A DNA stretch of 64,000 bases from Halopseudomonas pertucinogena (GCF_014646575.1 NZ_BMNN01000003.1:269596-333595); one strand, 5' to 3'. Shown: positions 17,987 to 29,270, counted from the first letter of the stretch. A program made the numbers and translations. Notes: generated from the sequence alone by a model not told the origin.

Positions 17987-20263
17987 TCAGCGCAGCGGCT
18001 GCAGCACCTTGCCCAGTCCCATGTTGCGCAGCGACAGGTGCAGCATGCTCTGCACCAGATAGGCGTTGTCCTCGCGCAGGGCCTGTTGCAGGAGCGCCCG
18101 GGCATCGTCGAAACGGATCTGCCGCAGCAGCCATTTCACCCGCGGCAGGTTGGTGGCGCTCATCGACAGCACGTCGCAGCCCAGTGCCACCAGCAGCACC
18201 GCAGCCGCCGGGTCTCCGGCCATTTCGCCACAGACGCTCATCGGCTTGCCTGCTTCCCGGCAGGCGTCGGCGATCAGCCGCAGCGCCTGCAGCACCGCCG
18301 GATGGAAGGAGTGATAGAGGTCCGCCACGCGAGGGTTGTTACGGTCCACCGCCAGCAGATACTGGGTCAGGTCGTTGGTGCCGACCGACAGAAAGTCGAC
18401 CATCTGCACCAGTTCGCGGGCCTGATACACCGCCGCCGGCACCTCGATCATCACCCCCACCGGCGGCATCGGAACCTGGAAGCCTTCGTCCTGCACCTCG
18501 CCATGGGCGCGGTGGATCAGGTGCAAGGCCTCTTCCACCTCGTACACGCTGCTGATCATCGGCAACATGATGCGCAGGTTGTCCAGCCCCTCGCTGGCCT
18601 TGAGCATGGCGCGGATCTGCACCAGGAAGATTTCCGGGTGATCAAGTGTTACCCGGATACCGCGCCAGCCGAGAAAGGGGTTGTCTTCCTTGATCGGAAA
18701 GTAGCTCAGCTCCTTGTCGCCGCCGATGTCCAGGGTGCGCATGGTGACCGGCTGTGGGTGGAATGCCTGCAGCTGCTCACGGTAGATGGCCTGCTGCTCC
18801 TTCTCGCTGGGAAAGCGGTCCTGGATCATGAAGGGCACCTCGGTGCGGTACAGCCCGACACCCTCGGCACCCCGGTCCAGCGACCGGGCAATATCCGCGT
18901 ACAGGCCGGTATTCACCCAGAGCGGGACCCGGTGACCGTCCAGCGTCTCGCAGGGCAGATCGCGCAGCTGCTCCAGCCCGTGGGACAGCTCCTGCTCTTC
19001 CCGCATCAGGTCGCGATAGTGCCGGCGCAGCTCCTGGGACGGGTTGCAATAGACCTCGCCGGCGTTGCCATCGACGATCAGGTCCATCCCGTCCATGCGC
19101 AGGTAAGGCAGATCCACCGCGCCCATGACCGTGGGGATACCCATGGCACGGGCCAGAATGGCAACGTGGGAGCTGCCCGAGCCGAGCACCGAGACCAGAC
19201 CGACCAACCGTTCCTTCGGCACCTCGCCCAGCATGGAGGGGGTCAGCTCCTCGGCCACCAGAATGGTCTTCTTGGGGAATACCAGCTGCTTGCGGTCAGC
19301 CTCCTGCAGGCTGGCGAGCAACCGCCGCCCGAGATCCTTGATGTCGGCGGCCCGCTCCTGCAGATAGGGATCGTCCATCACCTCGAAACGGGCGACATGG
19401 GCATCAATCACATCGCGCAGAGCGCCCTGGGCCCACTGGCCCTGGCGGATACCCTGGATGATCTCGTTGCCCAGCGAGGAGTCGTCCAGCATCATCAGGT
19501 AGACATCGAACAGCGCCAGCTCTTCCGGGCGCAGCTGGCTGGAGAGTTTCTCCGCCAGCCGGCGGACATCCGCCCGCACCGCTTCGACCGCCCGCCGATA
19601 CAGGGCGATTTCCGCTTCGATATCCTTGATTTCCTTGTCCGGCACGGCCTTCAGGTCGGCCGGCGGCAGCATGATCACCGCCCGGCCGATGGCTACCCCC
19701 GGCGCCCCCGGCACGGCATCGAAGCGGGTGTCCTGAATGACCTCGCCACTCCAGCCAAGCCCGCGGATGGCACCGGTGGCCTCGGCATGGGCGATGACGC
19801 CGGCCAGCTGGGCACTCATGGTGACCAGGAAGGATTCCTCCACCTCATCGAACTGCCGGCGCTCCTTCTGCTGTACCACCAGCACCCCCATCACCTGCCG
19901 GTGGTGCATGATCGGCACACCGAGGAAGGAGGCGAAACGCTCCTCGCCAGTCTCGGCGAAATAGCGGAAACGCGGGTGGGCAGCAGCATCCTCGAGGTTG
20001 ACCGGCTCTTCCCGCACACCGACATACCCCACCAGCCCCTCGTTGCTGCCGAGGCTGACCACACCGACGGCGCTGCGGTGCAGCCCCTCGGTGGCCATGA
20101 GCTCATAGCGGTCGGTATCGGGATTGAGCAGGTAGACGGAACAGACCTCCGTCTCCATCGCCTCGCGCACCCGGTGGACGATGATGTCCAGCGCGGACGA
20201 CAGGTCCTTTGCGGCATTGACCTCCTGGACGATACGCCGAAGCGTACTGAGCATGTTCAGCAT
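17987..20263 (-). CDS. ptsP: Phosphoenolpyruvate-protein phosphotransferase PtsP (EI-Ntr)
   Basis: 758 residues: N-terminal GAF domain (about 1-165, [21 protein letters not shown]), then enzyme I domains. The phospho-accepting His lies in [18 protein letters not shown], and the C-terminal PEP-binding TIM barrel has the signatures [40 protein letters not shown] and [12 protein letters not shown]. It feeds the nitrogen phosphotransfer chain (PtsO, PtsN). The start overlaps the end of rppH by 7 bp. An in-frame ATG three codons later (20254) gives [12 protein letters not shown], which aligns better with relatives; the first has the better upstream Shine-Dalgarno (GATGAG), so either is possible. 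Confidence 0.95.
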   Translation of the reverse strand: MLNMLSTLRRIVQEVNAAKDLSSALDIIVHRVREAMETEVCSVYLLNPDTDRYELMATEGLHRSAVGVVSLGSNEGLVGYVGVREEPVNLEDAAAHPRFRYFAETGEERFASFLGVPIMHHRQVMGVLVVQQKERRQFDEVEESFLVTMSAQLAGVIAHAEATGAIRGLGWSGEVIQDTRFDAVPGAPGVAIGRAVIMLPPADLKAVPDKEIKDIEAEIALYRRAVEAVRADVRRLAEKLSSQLRPEELALFDVYLMMLDDSSLGNEIIQGIRQGQWAQGALRDVIDAHVARFEVMDDPYLQERAADIKDLGRRLLASLQEADRKQLVFPKKTILVAEELTPSMLGEVPKERLVGLVSVLGSGSSHVAILARAMGIPTVMGAVDLPYLRMDGMDLIVDGNAGEVYCNPSQELRRHYRDLMREEQELSHGLEQLRDLPCETLDGHRVPLWVNTGLYADIARSLDRGAEGVGLYRTEVPFMIQDRFPSEKEQQAIYREQLQAFHPQPVTMRTLDIGGDKELSYFPIKEDNPFLGWRGIRVTLDHPEIFLVQIRAMLKASEGLDNLRIMLPMISSVYEVEEALHLIHRAHGEVQDEGFQVPMPPVGVMIEVPAAVYQARELVQMVDFLSVGTNDLTQYLLAVDRNNPRVADLYHSFHPAVLQALRLIADACREAGKPMSVCGEMAGDPAAAVLLVALGCDVLSMSATNLPRVKWLLRQIRFDDARALLQQALREDNAYLVQSMLHLSLRNMGLGKVLQPLR

Positions 20264-20754
20264 TCGCTGAACTCATCCAGCGGCAGTCGTGGGGCCAGCT
20301 CCTTCATCGCCCGGCGGTAGACATCCCGCTTGAAGGCGACGACCTGGCCGAGCGGGTACCAGTAGCTGACCCAGCGCCAGCCATCGAACTCGGGCTTGGC
20401 GGTGCGCGTCATGCAGACCCGCTCGTCGGCGCAGGTCAGCCGCAGCAGGAACCACTTCTGCTTCTGGCCGACACACAGCGGCTGCGAATGGCTGCGGATG
20501 AGCCGCTGGGGCAGCCGATAGCGCAGCCAGCCGCGGGTGCATCCGAGGATCTCGACATCTTCGGGCATCAGCCCGACTTCCTCGTGGAGCTCACGGTACA
20601 GGGCCTGCTCCGGCGTCTCGTCACGCCGTATGCCGCCCTGGGGAAATTGCCAGGCATCCTGACCGATACGCCTGGCCCACAGCACCTGGCCCGACCCGTT
20701 GGTCAGGATGATGCCTACATTGGGGCGAAAGCCATCGGAGTCGATCACTGCCAT
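20257..20754 (-). CDS. rppH: RNA pyrophosphohydrolase RppH
   Basis: 165-residue Nudix enzyme that strips pyrophosphate from triphosphorylated 5' ends of mRNA and so starts RNase E-dependent decay. The full Nudix box is visible ([20 protein letters not shown], then VGL), preceded by [11 protein letters not shown] and the [10 protein letters not shown] strand diagnostic for RppH. It overlaps ptsP, the conserved rppH-ptsP arrangement of Pseudomonas. Confidence 0.95.
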   Translation of the reverse strand: MAVIDSDGFRPNVGIILTNGSGQVLWARRIGQDAWQFPQGGIRRDETPEQALYRELHEEVGLMPEDVEILGCTRGWLRYRLPQRLIRSHSQPLCVGQKQKWFLLRLTCADERVCMTRTAKPEFDGWRWVSYWYPLGQVVAFKRDVYRRAMKELAPRLPLDEFSEC

Positions 20755-20891
20755 TATCCTCTACAAGTTCCACTGCATTGTTCCACAAAGACGCGCGCCC
20801 CAGCAATTGCATAAACAGCCGGTTGCCGAGCATTTGTTGTGCAGCTGAATTATCCTTGCAGCTTCGCTTCACCGGATTACAGGAGCTTTAC

Positions 20892-21548
20892 GTGGCACTG
20901 GCCATTTTCGATCTCGACAACACCCTGCTCGGCACCGACAGCGACAATGCCTGGGGCGAATTTGCCGTCGCCCATAATATTGTCGATGCGCAGACCTACG
21001 GTGCCCGCAACACCCAGTTCTTCAACGACTATCTGGAAGGCAGGCTCGATGTGAAGGACTATCTGGACTTCTGTCTGGAGCCGCTGGGCCGCTACAGCCG
21101 CGATCAGCTGGAGCAATGGCACGCCCTGTTCATGCAGGAGAAGATCGAGCCGTTCATTCTGCCCAGGGCCTTCGAGCTGATCGCCCGGCACGAGCAGGCC
21201 GGCGACCTCACCATGATCATCACCGCCACCAACCGTTTCGTGGCCGGCCCGATCGGCAAGCGCTACGGTATCGACATCATGCTGGCTTCCGAGTGCGAGG
21301 AGGTCGACGGGCAATACACCGGCCGCTCGTTCGACACCCCCTGCTTCCGCGAAGGCAAGATCACCCGACTGCAGCGCTGGCTGCAGGAAACCGGACACAG
21401 CCTGGAGGGTGCCTACTTCTACAGCGACTCGCGTAACGACCTGCCGCTGCTCTCGCTGGTGGACAACCCGGTGGCGGTGGATCCGGATGATGTGCTGCGG
21501 GCTCATGCCGAAGAACATGGCTGGCCGGTGATCAGTCTGCGCGACTGA
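20892..21548 (+). CDS. HAD-IB family phosphatase (PSP-like hydrolase)
   Basis: 218 residues. The start is GTG at 20892 with GGAG 6-7 nt upstream; an upstream in-frame start would add a tail with no family character. HAD motif I is FDLDNTLLGTDSD, motif II lies in MIITATNRFVAGPI, and motif IV is YSDSRNDLPLL. The spacing fits the subfamily IB (TIGR01490) phosphoserine-phosphatase-like hydrolases next to rppH in Pseudomonas. The substrate is not known. It is divergent from rppH. Confidence 0.88.
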   Translation: MALAIFDLDNTLLGTDSDNAWGEFAVAHNIVDAQTYGARNTQFFNDYLEGRLDVKDYLDFCLEPLGRYSRDQLEQWHALFMQEKIEPFILPRAFELIARHEQAGDLTMIITATNRFVAGPIGKRYGIDIMLASECEEVDGQYTGRSFDTPCFREGKITRLQRWLQETGHSLEGAYFYSDSRNDLPLLSLVDNPVAVDPDDVLRAHAEEHGWPVISLRD

Positions 21549-21574
21549 GTAGCAGGATCCGGGCGCACGGTGCG

Positions 21575-21661
21575 CGCCAATCGCCCCGGGGTCGGGGCTC
21601 CTGCAGTCCGAGTGCGCAGGTATGTGTTTTTGTAGGAGCGGCGACCCCGCCGCGATTGGCG
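21575..21661. repeat. Pair of inverted REP-like elements
   Basis: Two imperfect copies of a 31-bp palindromic sequence face each other: 21575-21605 (inverted) and 21631-21661 (direct, beginning TGTAGGAGCGGCGACC). Both end in the CGCCAATCG / CGATTGGCG arm. This is the style of Pseudomonas REP elements (TGTAGGAGCG type) arranged as a BIME-like pair in the gap after the HAD gene, where it could also protect or end transcripts. Confidence 0.75.
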
Positions 21662-21680
21662 GGCATGGCCCGCCTTGGGC

Positions 21681-22874
21681 TCAGACTGGCAGCACCCGGC
21701 AGAACAGCGCCTTGATATAGCTGGTCTCGGGAATGGCCGGGTGCACCGGATGGTCAGCGCCCTGATAGCCCCGCTCGATCAGCGTCAGGTTGCGGTCCAG
21801 GTGACGGCTGGAGGCCAGCAGCAGGTCCCGCAGGCTGTTCTCCGCCAGATGCATGGAGCAGGAGGCCGAGATCAGTATGCCGTCACGATTGAGCAGGCGC
21901 ATGGCCCGCTCATTCAGCCGGCGATAGGCGTTCTCGCCGTTGCGCATATCCTTGCGCTTCTTGATGAAGGCCGGCGGATCGGCGATCACCACATCGAACT
22001 TCTCGCCGGCACCCTTGAGTTCGCGCAGGGCGTCCATGACATCTCCCTCGACAACGGTCATCCTGTCGGCGACGCCGTTGAGGTCGGCGTTGTGCTCCAC
22101 CTGATCCAGTGCTGCGGCGGAGCTGTCGACGCACATCACCTCGCTGGCACCGAAGGCGGCGGCCTGCACGCCCCAGCCGCCGATATAGCTGTACAGATCA
22201 AGTACCCGCTTGCCGGCCACATAGGGTGCCAGGCGGGCGCGGTTCATGCGGTGATCATAGAACCAGCCGGTCTTCTGGCCGCCGTGCACCGGTGCCTCGA
22301 AATGCACGCCGTTCTCCTGCAGCGCCACCCGCTCGGGCACTTCGCCCCAGGCCACCTCGATATATGACGGCAACTGCTCGGCTTTGCGCGCGGCGCCGTC
22401 ATTGCGGAACAGGATGCCAGCCGGTTTCAGCACCTGAACCAGGGCTTCGATGACCTGTTCGCGCACCCGCTCCATGCCCGGGGTGGTGATCTGCACCACA
22501 AGATGATCGGCAAAGCGGTCCACCACCAGACCCGGCAGCAGATCCGACTCGCCGTACACCAGCCGATAGAAAGGTTTATCGAACAGCCGCTCGCGCAGGC
22601 TCAGCGCGATGTTGAGCCGGTGCACCAGCAAGGACTTGTCCAGGCCCAGCTTGATATCCCGGCTGTGCAGGCGGGCGCAGATCAGGTTATCCGGGCTCAC
22701 GGTGGCCAGCCCCAGCGGCTTGCCGGTAGCGGTGACTATCTGAACTTCCTGGCCGGCCTGCAGCGCGGTGAGGGGTGTCTGCGCGGTGTCGACCTCATTG
22801 CTGAACACCCACAGGTGCCCCCCGCGGAGGCGGCGGTCGCTGTTGCTCTTGAGACGCAGGCTGGGCAGATTCAT
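21681..22874 (-). CDS. rlmI: 23S rRNA (cytosine-1962-C5)-methyltransferase RlmI
   Basis: 397 residues, same size as E. coli RlmI. An N-terminal PUA domain (about 1-75, SNSDRRLRGGHLWVFSNEVD) is followed by a SAM-dependent methyltransferase: VLDLYSYIGGWGVQAAAFGA (motif I, about 220-240), DVVIADPPAFIKKRKDM (motif IV) and the SCSMHL segment near the end. It methylates C1962 of 23S rRNA. GGGAG lies 5 nt before the ATG. Confidence 0.93.
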   Translation of the reverse strand: MNLPSLRLKSNSDRRLRGGHLWVFSNEVDTAQTPLTALQAGQEVQIVTATGKPLGLATVSPDNLICARLHSRDIKLGLDKSLLVHRLNIALSLRERLFDKPFYRLVYGESDLLPGLVVDRFADHLVVQITTPGMERVREQVIEALVQVLKPAGILFRNDGAARKAEQLPSYIEVAWGEVPERVALQENGVHFEAPVHGGQKTGWFYDHRMNRARLAPYVAGKRVLDLYSYIGGWGVQAAAFGASEVMCVDSSAAALDQVEHNADLNGVADRMTVVEGDVMDALRELKGAGEKFDVVIADPPAFIKKRKDMRNGENAYRRLNERAMRLLNRDGILISASCSMHLAENSLRDLLLASSRHLDRNLTLIERGYQGADHPVHPAIPETSYIKALFCRVLPV

Positions 22875-22967
22875 GGTGACTCCCGGGTTGGCTGGCAGGC
22901 TTGGAAAGGCTGCGCAGTATATTGAAGCGGGTGCCCGCCGTCGAACGCATTCGACGGCGGGGCACGA

Positions 22968-24590
22968 TCAGATGAGAAACAGGGTGGCCAGCCCGAGGAA
23001 GGAGGAAAATCCGACCACATCGGTCACCGCCATCAGCACCATGCTGCCCGCCAGCGCCGGATCAATGCCGAACCGGCGCAGCACCAGAGGGATCAGCAGA
23101 CCGGCAAGCACCGCGCATATGAGGTTGATCAGAATCGCCAGCCCTATCACCCAGCCGATGCCCAAACTGCCGAACCAGAGGATGGCCACCGCCGCCACCA
23201 GCACCGCCCAGAGAACACCGTTGAGCGAGCCGATCCCCAGCTCCTTGACCAGCAGCGCCTTGACGTTACCGGTATCCACCTGCCCCAGCGCCAACCCGCG
23301 GATCACCAGAGTCAGCGTCTGACTGCCGGCGATGCCGCCCATGCTGGCGACCACCGGCATGAGCACCGCCAGCGCCACGATCTGCTCCAGTGCACCCTGG
23401 AACTGGCCGATCACCGAGGCCGCCAGGAAGGCGGTGATCAGGTTACAGCCCAGCCATACCGAGCGCCGCCGTGCACTGGTCAGCACCGGGGCGAACATGT
23501 CGGCCTCGTCGTCCAGACCGGCCATGCCCATGATCGCCCGTTCCGAGTCGTCGCGGATGCTGTCCATCACGTCGTCCACGGTGATCCGCCCGAGCAGGGT
23601 ACCGTCCTCGCTGACCACGGCGGCCGACAGCATGTCCAGATCCTCGAACTGGCGCGCCACTTCCTGGCTGGTCATCAGCACATCGAGGGCGCGGAACTCG
23701 GCGTCCATTACATCCAGCACCAGATCATCGGCCATGCTGGTGACCAGTCGGCTCAGGCGCAGCACGCCCTGGTAGCGGTTCTCCCGGTCCACCACCATCA
23801 GCTTGTCGGTGTGGTCGGGCAGGTCCTCGAGCAGCCGCAGGTAGCGCAGCACCGAGCCAACCTTGACGTCGGCACGCACCGAGATGTGGTCGATGTTCAT
23901 CAGACCACCGGCAGAATCCTCCGGATAGGACAGCATGTCTGCCAGCTGCTGGCGCTTCTTCACGTCCACCGACAGCAGCAGCTGGCGGCCGGGGCCGAAG
24001 GGCAGCGCCTGGATCAGGTCGACCAGGTCATCCAGGTCCAGTTCACGGGCGGCCGCAAGCAACTCGGCATCGGACAGCTCCAACGCCAGGCTGGCGGCCA
24101 CCTCTTCGCGCAGGTGAACGAGGATCTGCCCGATACGACCACTGTCCAGCCGCTCCCAGATACTGCTGCGCTCTCCCTGGGGCAGGGATTCCAGCAGCGC
24201 CGCCGCCTGGGAGGCGTGCAGCCTGCCGAAGATTATCAGCGCCTTCTTGAACTTGCCCGCTTCCAGCGCCTCACGTACCACGGCGATCGGGCTTACCTCG
24301 GACTCGGGATCGTCATCCAGTTCGCCGTCGAACAGATTCTCCTCGCTGTTGGCCTGCAGGCGCTCGGCCAGGGCAGGTTCCAGCAGCGCGAGGATGGCGG
24401 GCTCTTCAAGGTCGCCGATCTGATCCCATACCGTCTGCTGCTGCTCTTCGTCCAGCTGCTCGAGCAGCTCGGCGGTCTCGCCCGGCGACAGCTCGCGCAG
24501 AATCCGCCGCACGCGCTTGAGCTTGCCCCTGGCAAGCGCATCGGTGATGGATTCCTGGGTTTCGACAGCGACAGGTGTTTCTTCGGTCAT
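22968..24590 (-). CDS. mgtE: Magnesium transporter MgtE, long form
   Basis: 540 residues. A cytosolic sensor part has two repeats resembling the superhelical MgtE_N domain (about 15-85: ALARGKLKRVRRILRELSP; about 105-175: ALEAGKFKKALIIFGRLHAS) plus a third helical stretch, then a CBS pair (about 240-355), then five transmembrane helices with the pore signature PVVASMGGIAGSQTLTLVIR. MgtE is a homodimeric Mg2+ channel gated by Mg2+ binding to the N and CBS domains. The extra N-terminal repeat makes it longer than the usual 450-480. A second, shorter MgtE lies at 43571-44917. Confidence 0.93.
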   Translation of the reverse strand: MTEETPVAVETQESITDALARGKLKRVRRILRELSPGETAELLEQLDEEQQQTVWDQIGDLEEPAILALLEPALAERLQANSEENLFDGELDDDPESEVSPIAVVREALEAGKFKKALIIFGRLHASQAAALLESLPQGERSSIWERLDSGRIGQILVHLREEVAASLALELSDAELLAAARELDLDDLVDLIQALPFGPGRQLLLSVDVKKRQQLADMLSYPEDSAGGLMNIDHISVRADVKVGSVLRYLRLLEDLPDHTDKLMVVDRENRYQGVLRLSRLVTSMADDLVLDVMDAEFRALDVLMTSQEVARQFEDLDMLSAAVVSEDGTLLGRITVDDVMDSIRDDSERAIMGMAGLDDEADMFAPVLTSARRRSVWLGCNLITAFLAASVIGQFQGALEQIVALAVLMPVVASMGGIAGSQTLTLVIRGLALGQVDTGNVKALLVKELGIGSLNGVLWAVLVAAVAILWFGSLGIGWVIGLAILINLICAVLAGLLIPLVLRRFGIDPALAGSMVLMAVTDVVGFSSFLGLATLFLI

Positions 24591-24716
24591 GGCGCGTTTC
24601 CGTCAAGCGGTGGATCGGTGGACGCACGACAAGGCGCATGGGTTACATGGGCGCAGCGGCAAGCCTGTCTAAAATACCACATTGGGGCGGCCAGCGGCGG
24701 CGGCCCGCCCCCGGCA

Positions 24717-27605
24717 TCAATCCTGCGTCCAATCCTCCATGGGCGGGCAACCACAGAAGAGATTGCGGTCGCCATGCACGTTGTCGATGCGGTTCACTGT
24801 CGGCCAGAACTTGTTCTGCGCGACCCAGGGCAGCGGGAACACTGCCTGCTCCCGGTCATAGCTGCGCTGCCAGTCGCCGACCACATCGGCCATGGTGTGG
24901 GGCGCCTGGCGCAGCGGGTTGTCCTCGGCGTCCCAGCTGCCCTGCTCCACCAGGGCGATTTCCGCCCGGATGCTCAGCATGACCTCGATGAAGCGGTCCA
25001 GCTCCGCCTTGGACTCGCTCTCGGTGGGCTCGATCATCAGCGTGCCGGGCACCGGGAAGGACATGGTCGGGGCGTGGAAGCCGTAATCCATCAGACGCTT
25101 GGCAATATCCTCCTCGGTGATTCCGGTAACCGCTTTCAGCGGGCGGATATCGATGATGCATTCATGGGCCACCCAGCCCTTGTGGCCGCAGTAGAGCACC
25201 GGATAGGCATCGCCGAGGCGACGGGCAATATAGTTGGCGCTGAGGATGGCCACTTCGGTGGCGCTGCGCAGGCCTCTGGCACCCATCATGGCGATGTAGG
25301 TCCAGCTGATCAGCAGGATGCTGGCGCTGCCCCAGGGCGCGGCGCTGACCGCATCGTTTTCCGGGTCCGGCCCGTCCAGCGGCACCACGATGTGGTTGGC
25401 AAGATAGGGGGCCAGGTGTGCGCGAACGCCGATCGGCCCCATGCCCGGCCCGCCACCGCCGTGGGGTATGCAGAAGGTCTTGTGCAGGTTCATGTGGGCG
25501 ACATCGGCGCCGAAGTCCGCCGGTCTCGCCAGACCGACCAGGGCGTTCAGGTTGGCGCCGTCCATGTACACCTGGCCGCCATGCCGATGGACGATCTCGC
25601 AGATCTCCTCGATGCCCTCCTCGTAGACCCCGTGGGTGGACGGGTAGGTGATCATCAGACAGGACAGCTCCGCGGCATGGGTCGCGGCCTTGCTTCGCAG
25701 ATCATCGATATTGACGTTGCCCTGATCGTCACAGGCCACCAGCACGACACGCAGCCCGGCCATCTGCGCCGATGCCGGATTGGTGCCGTGCGCCGAGGTG
25801 GGTATCAGGCAGACCCGCCGCTGCGACTCGCCCTTTGCCTGGTGATACCCGCGGATCGCCAGCAGCCCGGCATATTCTCCCTGGGCACCGGAGTTGGGCT
25901 GCATGCTGATGGCGTCGAAGCCGGTGATGGCCCGCAGCATGGCTTCCAGCTCATCGATCATCTGCCGGTAGCCCTGCGCCTGGTCCTGCGGGGCGAAGGG
26001 GTGCATCCGGGCAAATTCCGGCCAGCTGATGGGGATCATCTCGCTGGTGGCATTGAGCTTCATCGTGCATGAGCCCAGCGGGATCATCGCGTGGTCCAGC
26101 GCCAGGTCGCGGCGCTCCAGCGAGCGGATATAGCGCAGCATGGCGGTTTCCGAATGGTGCCGGTTGAATACCGGATGCTGCAGCGCAAGAGTGCGGCGGC
26201 GCAGGGGCGGCGGGATGGCGATATCGCCGCCACGCACTGCCAGATCCAGCGCCGGCAGGTCCTGGCCGTGACTCTCCCCGGCGAAGCAGCACAGCAGCGC
26301 CTCGACCGTTTCGGCGGTGCTGGTCTCGTCCAGGCTCACCCCCAGATGGTCGGCATCGATCAGGCGCAGATTGATGCGACGGCTGCGGGCACGCTCGACG
26401 ATCTGCCGGGCCTGCCCGGGCACATCGAGCGTCAGCGTGTCGAAGAAGTGCCTGTTGCGGCGGGTGATTCCGCAGCGCTCCAGTCCCAGGGCAAGCATGG
26501 CGGTGAGCCGATGGACCCGCTCGGCGATGCGCCGCAACCCCTCGGGGCCGTGGTACACCGCATAGAATCCGGCGATATTGGCCAGCAGCACCTGTGAGGT
26601 GCAGATGTTCGAGTTGGCCTTCTCCCGGCGGATGTGCTGCTCGCGGGTCTGCAGGGCCATGCGCAGGGCCCGCCTGCCCCGGCTGTCCACCGAAACGCCA
26701 ATGATGCGTCCGGGCATGGCCCGGCGGTATTCATCACGGCTGGCGAAGAAGGCCGCATGCGGACCACCGTACCCCATGGGCACACCGAAACGCTGGGAAG
26801 AGCCGAACACCACATCGGCGCCCAGCTCCCCCGGCGGCGTCAGCAGCAACAGGCTCAGCGGGTCGGCCGCGACACAGGCCAGTCCGTTGCGGGTCTGCAC
26901 TCTGTCGATCAGCGGTTTCAGGTCCCGCACCTCGCCCCAGGTGGTGGTGTACTGGAACAGCGCGCCGAAGCACGGATACCGGTCCAGCTCGCTGACGTCA
27001 GCCACCACCAGCTCGAAGCCGAACCCCCGGGCCCGGGTGCGCAACACGGAAATTGTCTGCGGATGGCAGTCCTGATCGACGAAGAAACAGTTGCTCTGGC
27101 TCTTGGCCACCCGCCGCGCCAGCGTCATCGCCTCCGCCGCTGCCGTGGCCTCATCCAGCAGCGAAGCCACCGCCAGTTGCATGCCGGTCAGATCGAGGGT
27201 GAGCTGCTGGAAGTTCAGCAGCGCCTCCAGCCGGCCCTGGGATATCTCCGGCTGGTAGGGCGTGTAGGCGGTATACCAGCCGGGGTTCTCCAGCACGTTG
27301 CGCTGAATCACCGGAGGCAGGATGGTGTCGTGGTAGCCCATGCCGATGCAGGAGGTGAACTGCTGATTGCGAGCGGCAATGGCCCTGAGGCTGGCCAGCA
27401 CCTCGGTCTCGCCGCGCGGGCCGGCCAAGGGCAATGGGGCATCCCGGCGGATGCGTCCGGGCACCGCCTGATCGATGAGTTCATCCATCGACGCGAGCCC
27501 CAGGGCCTGCAACATGCGTTGCTGCTCGTCGGTATCCGGGCCGATGTGCCGTCTGATGAAGGCATCCTGCTGCTGCAGTTCGGCGAGACTCCGGGGCTCG
27601 GTCAT
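24717..27605 (-). CDS. gcvP: Glycine dehydrogenase (decarboxylating), P-protein GcvP
   Basis: 962-residue PLP-dependent P-protein of the glycine cleavage system; it decarboxylates glycine and passes the aminomethyl group to the lipoyl arm of GcvH. Both halves of the fused alpha-beta protein are present: [20 protein letters not shown] at the N-terminus and the PLP-lysine region [20 protein letters not shown] at about residue 710. GAGG precedes the ATG. It is the last gene of gcvT-gcvH-gcvP. Confidence 0.97.
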   Translation of the reverse strand: MTEPRSLAELQQQDAFIRRHIGPDTDEQQRMLQALGLASMDELIDQAVPGRIRRDAPLPLAGPRGETEVLASLRAIAARNQQFTSCIGMGYHDTILPPVIQRNVLENPGWYTAYTPYQPEISQGRLEALLNFQQLTLDLTGMQLAVASLLDEATAAAEAMTLARRVAKSQSNCFFVDQDCHPQTISVLRTRARGFGFELVVADVSELDRYPCFGALFQYTTTWGEVRDLKPLIDRVQTRNGLACVAADPLSLLLLTPPGELGADVVFGSSQRFGVPMGYGGPHAAFFASRDEYRRAMPGRIIGVSVDSRGRRALRMALQTREQHIRREKANSNICTSQVLLANIAGFYAVYHGPEGLRRIAERVHRLTAMLALGLERCGITRRNRHFFDTLTLDVPGQARQIVERARSRRINLRLIDADHLGVSLDETSTAETVEALLCCFAGESHGQDLPALDLAVRGGDIAIPPPLRRRTLALQHPVFNRHHSETAMLRYIRSLERRDLALDHAMIPLGSCTMKLNATSEMIPISWPEFARMHPFAPQDQAQGYRQMIDELEAMLRAITGFDAISMQPNSGAQGEYAGLLAIRGYHQAKGESQRRVCLIPTSAHGTNPASAQMAGLRVVLVACDDQGNVNIDDLRSKAATHAAELSCLMITYPSTHGVYEEGIEEICEIVHRHGGQVYMDGANLNALVGLARPADFGADVAHMNLHKTFCIPHGGGGPGMGPIGVRAHLAPYLANHIVVPLDGPDPENDAVSAAPWGSASILLISWTYIAMMGARGLRSATEVAILSANYIARRLGDAYPVLYCGHKGWVAHECIIDIRPLKAVTGITEEDIAKRLMDYGFHAPTMSFPVPGTLMIEPTESESKAELDRFIEVMLSIRAEIALVEQGSWDAEDNPLRQAPHTMADVVGDWQRSYDREQAVFPLPWVAQNKFWPTVNRIDNVHGDRNLFCGCPPMEDWTQD

Positions 27606-27644
27606 GGGAATTACCTCATCGTGGCGGGCTGTTCCTGCTGTTGA

Positions 27645-28025
27645 TCAGATAGTGGCCAGATAACCGTCGGCGTCCAGCAGGCCGTCCAGCTCGCTGGCAT
27701 CGACCGGCTTGACGCGGAAGAACCAGGCCTCGCCATAGGGATCGCTGTTGACCAGCTCCGGCGCATCGGCCAGCGCCTCGTTGACGGCGATCACCTCGCC
27801 GCTGACCGGCGCGTAGATGTCCGAGGCGGCCTTGACCGACTCCACCACCGCGCATTCGTCCCCCGCGCTCAGCTGGCGACCGACCTCGGGCAGCTCGACG
27901 AAGACCACATCGCCCAGCGCATCCTGGGCATGATTGGTGATGCCTACAGTGATGGTGCCGTCCTCTTCCAGACGGCTCCATTCATGGCTGCTGGCATAAC
28001 GCAATTCAGTGGGGGTGTCGCTCAT
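27645..28025 (-). CDS. gcvH: Glycine cleavage system H protein
   Basis: 126-residue lipoyl carrier protein. The lipoylated lysine is Lys65 in [15 protein letters not shown], within a normal beta-barrel H-protein sequence ([20 protein letters not shown]). It shuttles the aminomethyl group between GcvP, GcvT and the lipoamide dehydrogenase, which is not in this window. It lies between gcvT and gcvP with short gaps, so an operon is likely. Confidence 0.97.
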   Translation of the reverse strand: MSDTPTELRYASSHEWSRLEEDGTITVGITNHAQDALGDVVFVELPEVGRQLSAGDECAVVESVKAASDIYAPVSGEVIAVNEALADAPELVNSDPYGEAWFFRVKPVDASELDGLLDADGYLATI

Positions 28026-28085
28026 TTTTCAGTTTCCTCGATGCAATTGAAACGTGACCGCTCCGGGGTGACGGAACGCACTGGG

Positions 28086-29174
28086 TTATTCGACAAGGGA
28101 CTTGCCATTACGCACAAAGCCGGGGCGGATCACCCGCACATCCAGCGATCTGCCGCGAATATCCACCCGGGCCAGGGCGCCCGTTGCGCGGGGTACCCGC
28201 GCCAGCGCTATGGAACAGCCCAGGGTGGGAGAAAAGCTGCCGCTGGTGATCACGCCGTCCGGCAGGCCATCCACCAGCACTTTCTGACCGGCGCGCAGCA
28301 CCGCCCGCTCATTGAGTATCAGCCCGACCTGCTTCGGCTGCTCCGCGGCCTGACGCTGCGCTTCCAGCGCGGCGCGGCCAATGAAGTCGCGACCGGCGGG
28401 CTCCCAGGCGATGGTCCAGGCCATGTTCGCCGCCAGTGGCGAAGCGGCCTCGTCGATGTCGGCGCCGTACAGGTTGAGTCCGGCTTCCAGCCGCAGGGTG
28501 TCCCGCGCGCCGAGACCGCAGGGCTTGCAGCCGGCATCGCGCAGCGCCTGCCACAGCTGCGGTGCTTCGGCGGCGGGCAGCATGATTTCCACGCCGTCCT
28601 CACCGGTATAGCCGGTGGCCGAGATGAACCACCGACCATCGTGGCCGCCATGGAAGGGTTGGAGGGTTTCGATCAGGGTCGCACGGCTGTCGCTGACGAC
28701 ACCGGCGCAGTAATTGCGGGCTTGCGGGCCCTGTACCGCGATCATCGCCAGGTCGGTGCGCTCGGTGAGTGTTACCGCATGGCTGCCCAGATGCTCACGC
28801 ATCCACGCCAGATCCCGCGAGCGGGTGCCGGCATTGACCACCAGACGGTAGCCTCCATTGTCCAGACGGTAAGCGATGAGATCGTCGAGAATGCCGCCCT
28901 CGGGGTTGAGCATGGCGCTGTACAACGCCTTGCCGGGGGTGCCCAGGCGGGCCACATCATTGGCCAGCAGGTGCTGCAGCCAGGCGGTGGCATCGGCCCC
29001 GGCGACATCCACCACGCCCATGTGCGAGACATCGAAGATGCCCGCCTCGCGGCGCACCTGATGATGTTCCTCGATCTGCGAGCCGTAATGCAGCGGCATG
29101 TCCCAGCCACCGAAATCCACCATCCTGGCCCCGGCGGCAAGGTGACTCTCGTATAACGGCGTGCGCAAACCCAT
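28086..29174 (-). CDS. gcvT: Aminomethyltransferase GcvT
   Basis: 362-residue T-protein that transfers the methylene group from lipoyl-GcvH to tetrahydrofolate and releases ammonia. Typical segments are [30 protein letters not shown] trimmed here to its hallmarks ([16 protein letters not shown]), [13 protein letters not shown], and [13 protein letters not shown]. First gene of gcvT-gcvH-gcvP; AAGGA sits about 10 nt before the ATG. Confidence 0.96.
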   Translation of the reverse strand: MGLRTPLYESHLAAGARMVDFGGWDMPLHYGSQIEEHHQVRREAGIFDVSHMGVVDVAGADATAWLQHLLANDVARLGTPGKALYSAMLNPEGGILDDLIAYRLDNGGYRLVVNAGTRSRDLAWMREHLGSHAVTLTERTDLAMIAVQGPQARNYCAGVVSDSRATLIETLQPFHGGHDGRWFISATGYTGEDGVEIMLPAAEAPQLWQALRDAGCKPCGLGARDTLRLEAGLNLYGADIDEAASPLAANMAWTIAWEPAGRDFIGRAALEAQRQAAEQPKQVGLILNERAVLRAGQKVLVDGLPDGVITSGSFSPTLGCSIALARVPRATGALARVDIRGRSLDVRVIRPGFVRNGKSLVE

Positions 29175-29195
29175 GGCGTTGTTTTCCTTGTTGCC

Positions 29196-29239
29196 CCGGC
29201 CCTGTGGCAGATTGTAGCCACAAAGACCGGGCTGTGCAG
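29196..29239 (-). promoter_or_regulatory. Candidate gcvT promoter with an overlapping inverted repeat
   Basis: On the minus strand a -35-like TGCACA (29238-29233) is followed after 16 bp by TACAAT (29216-29211). The -10 sits in the loop of an inverted repeat, TGTGGC-N8-GCCACA (29203-29222), extended outward by CCGG on each side. This could be an operator over the promoter or simply a hairpin after fbpB; no regulator is implied by the sequence. Confidence 0.35.
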
Positions 29240-29270
29240 TCCCTTGCTGGTCGGCGCTACACGGGAGGTA

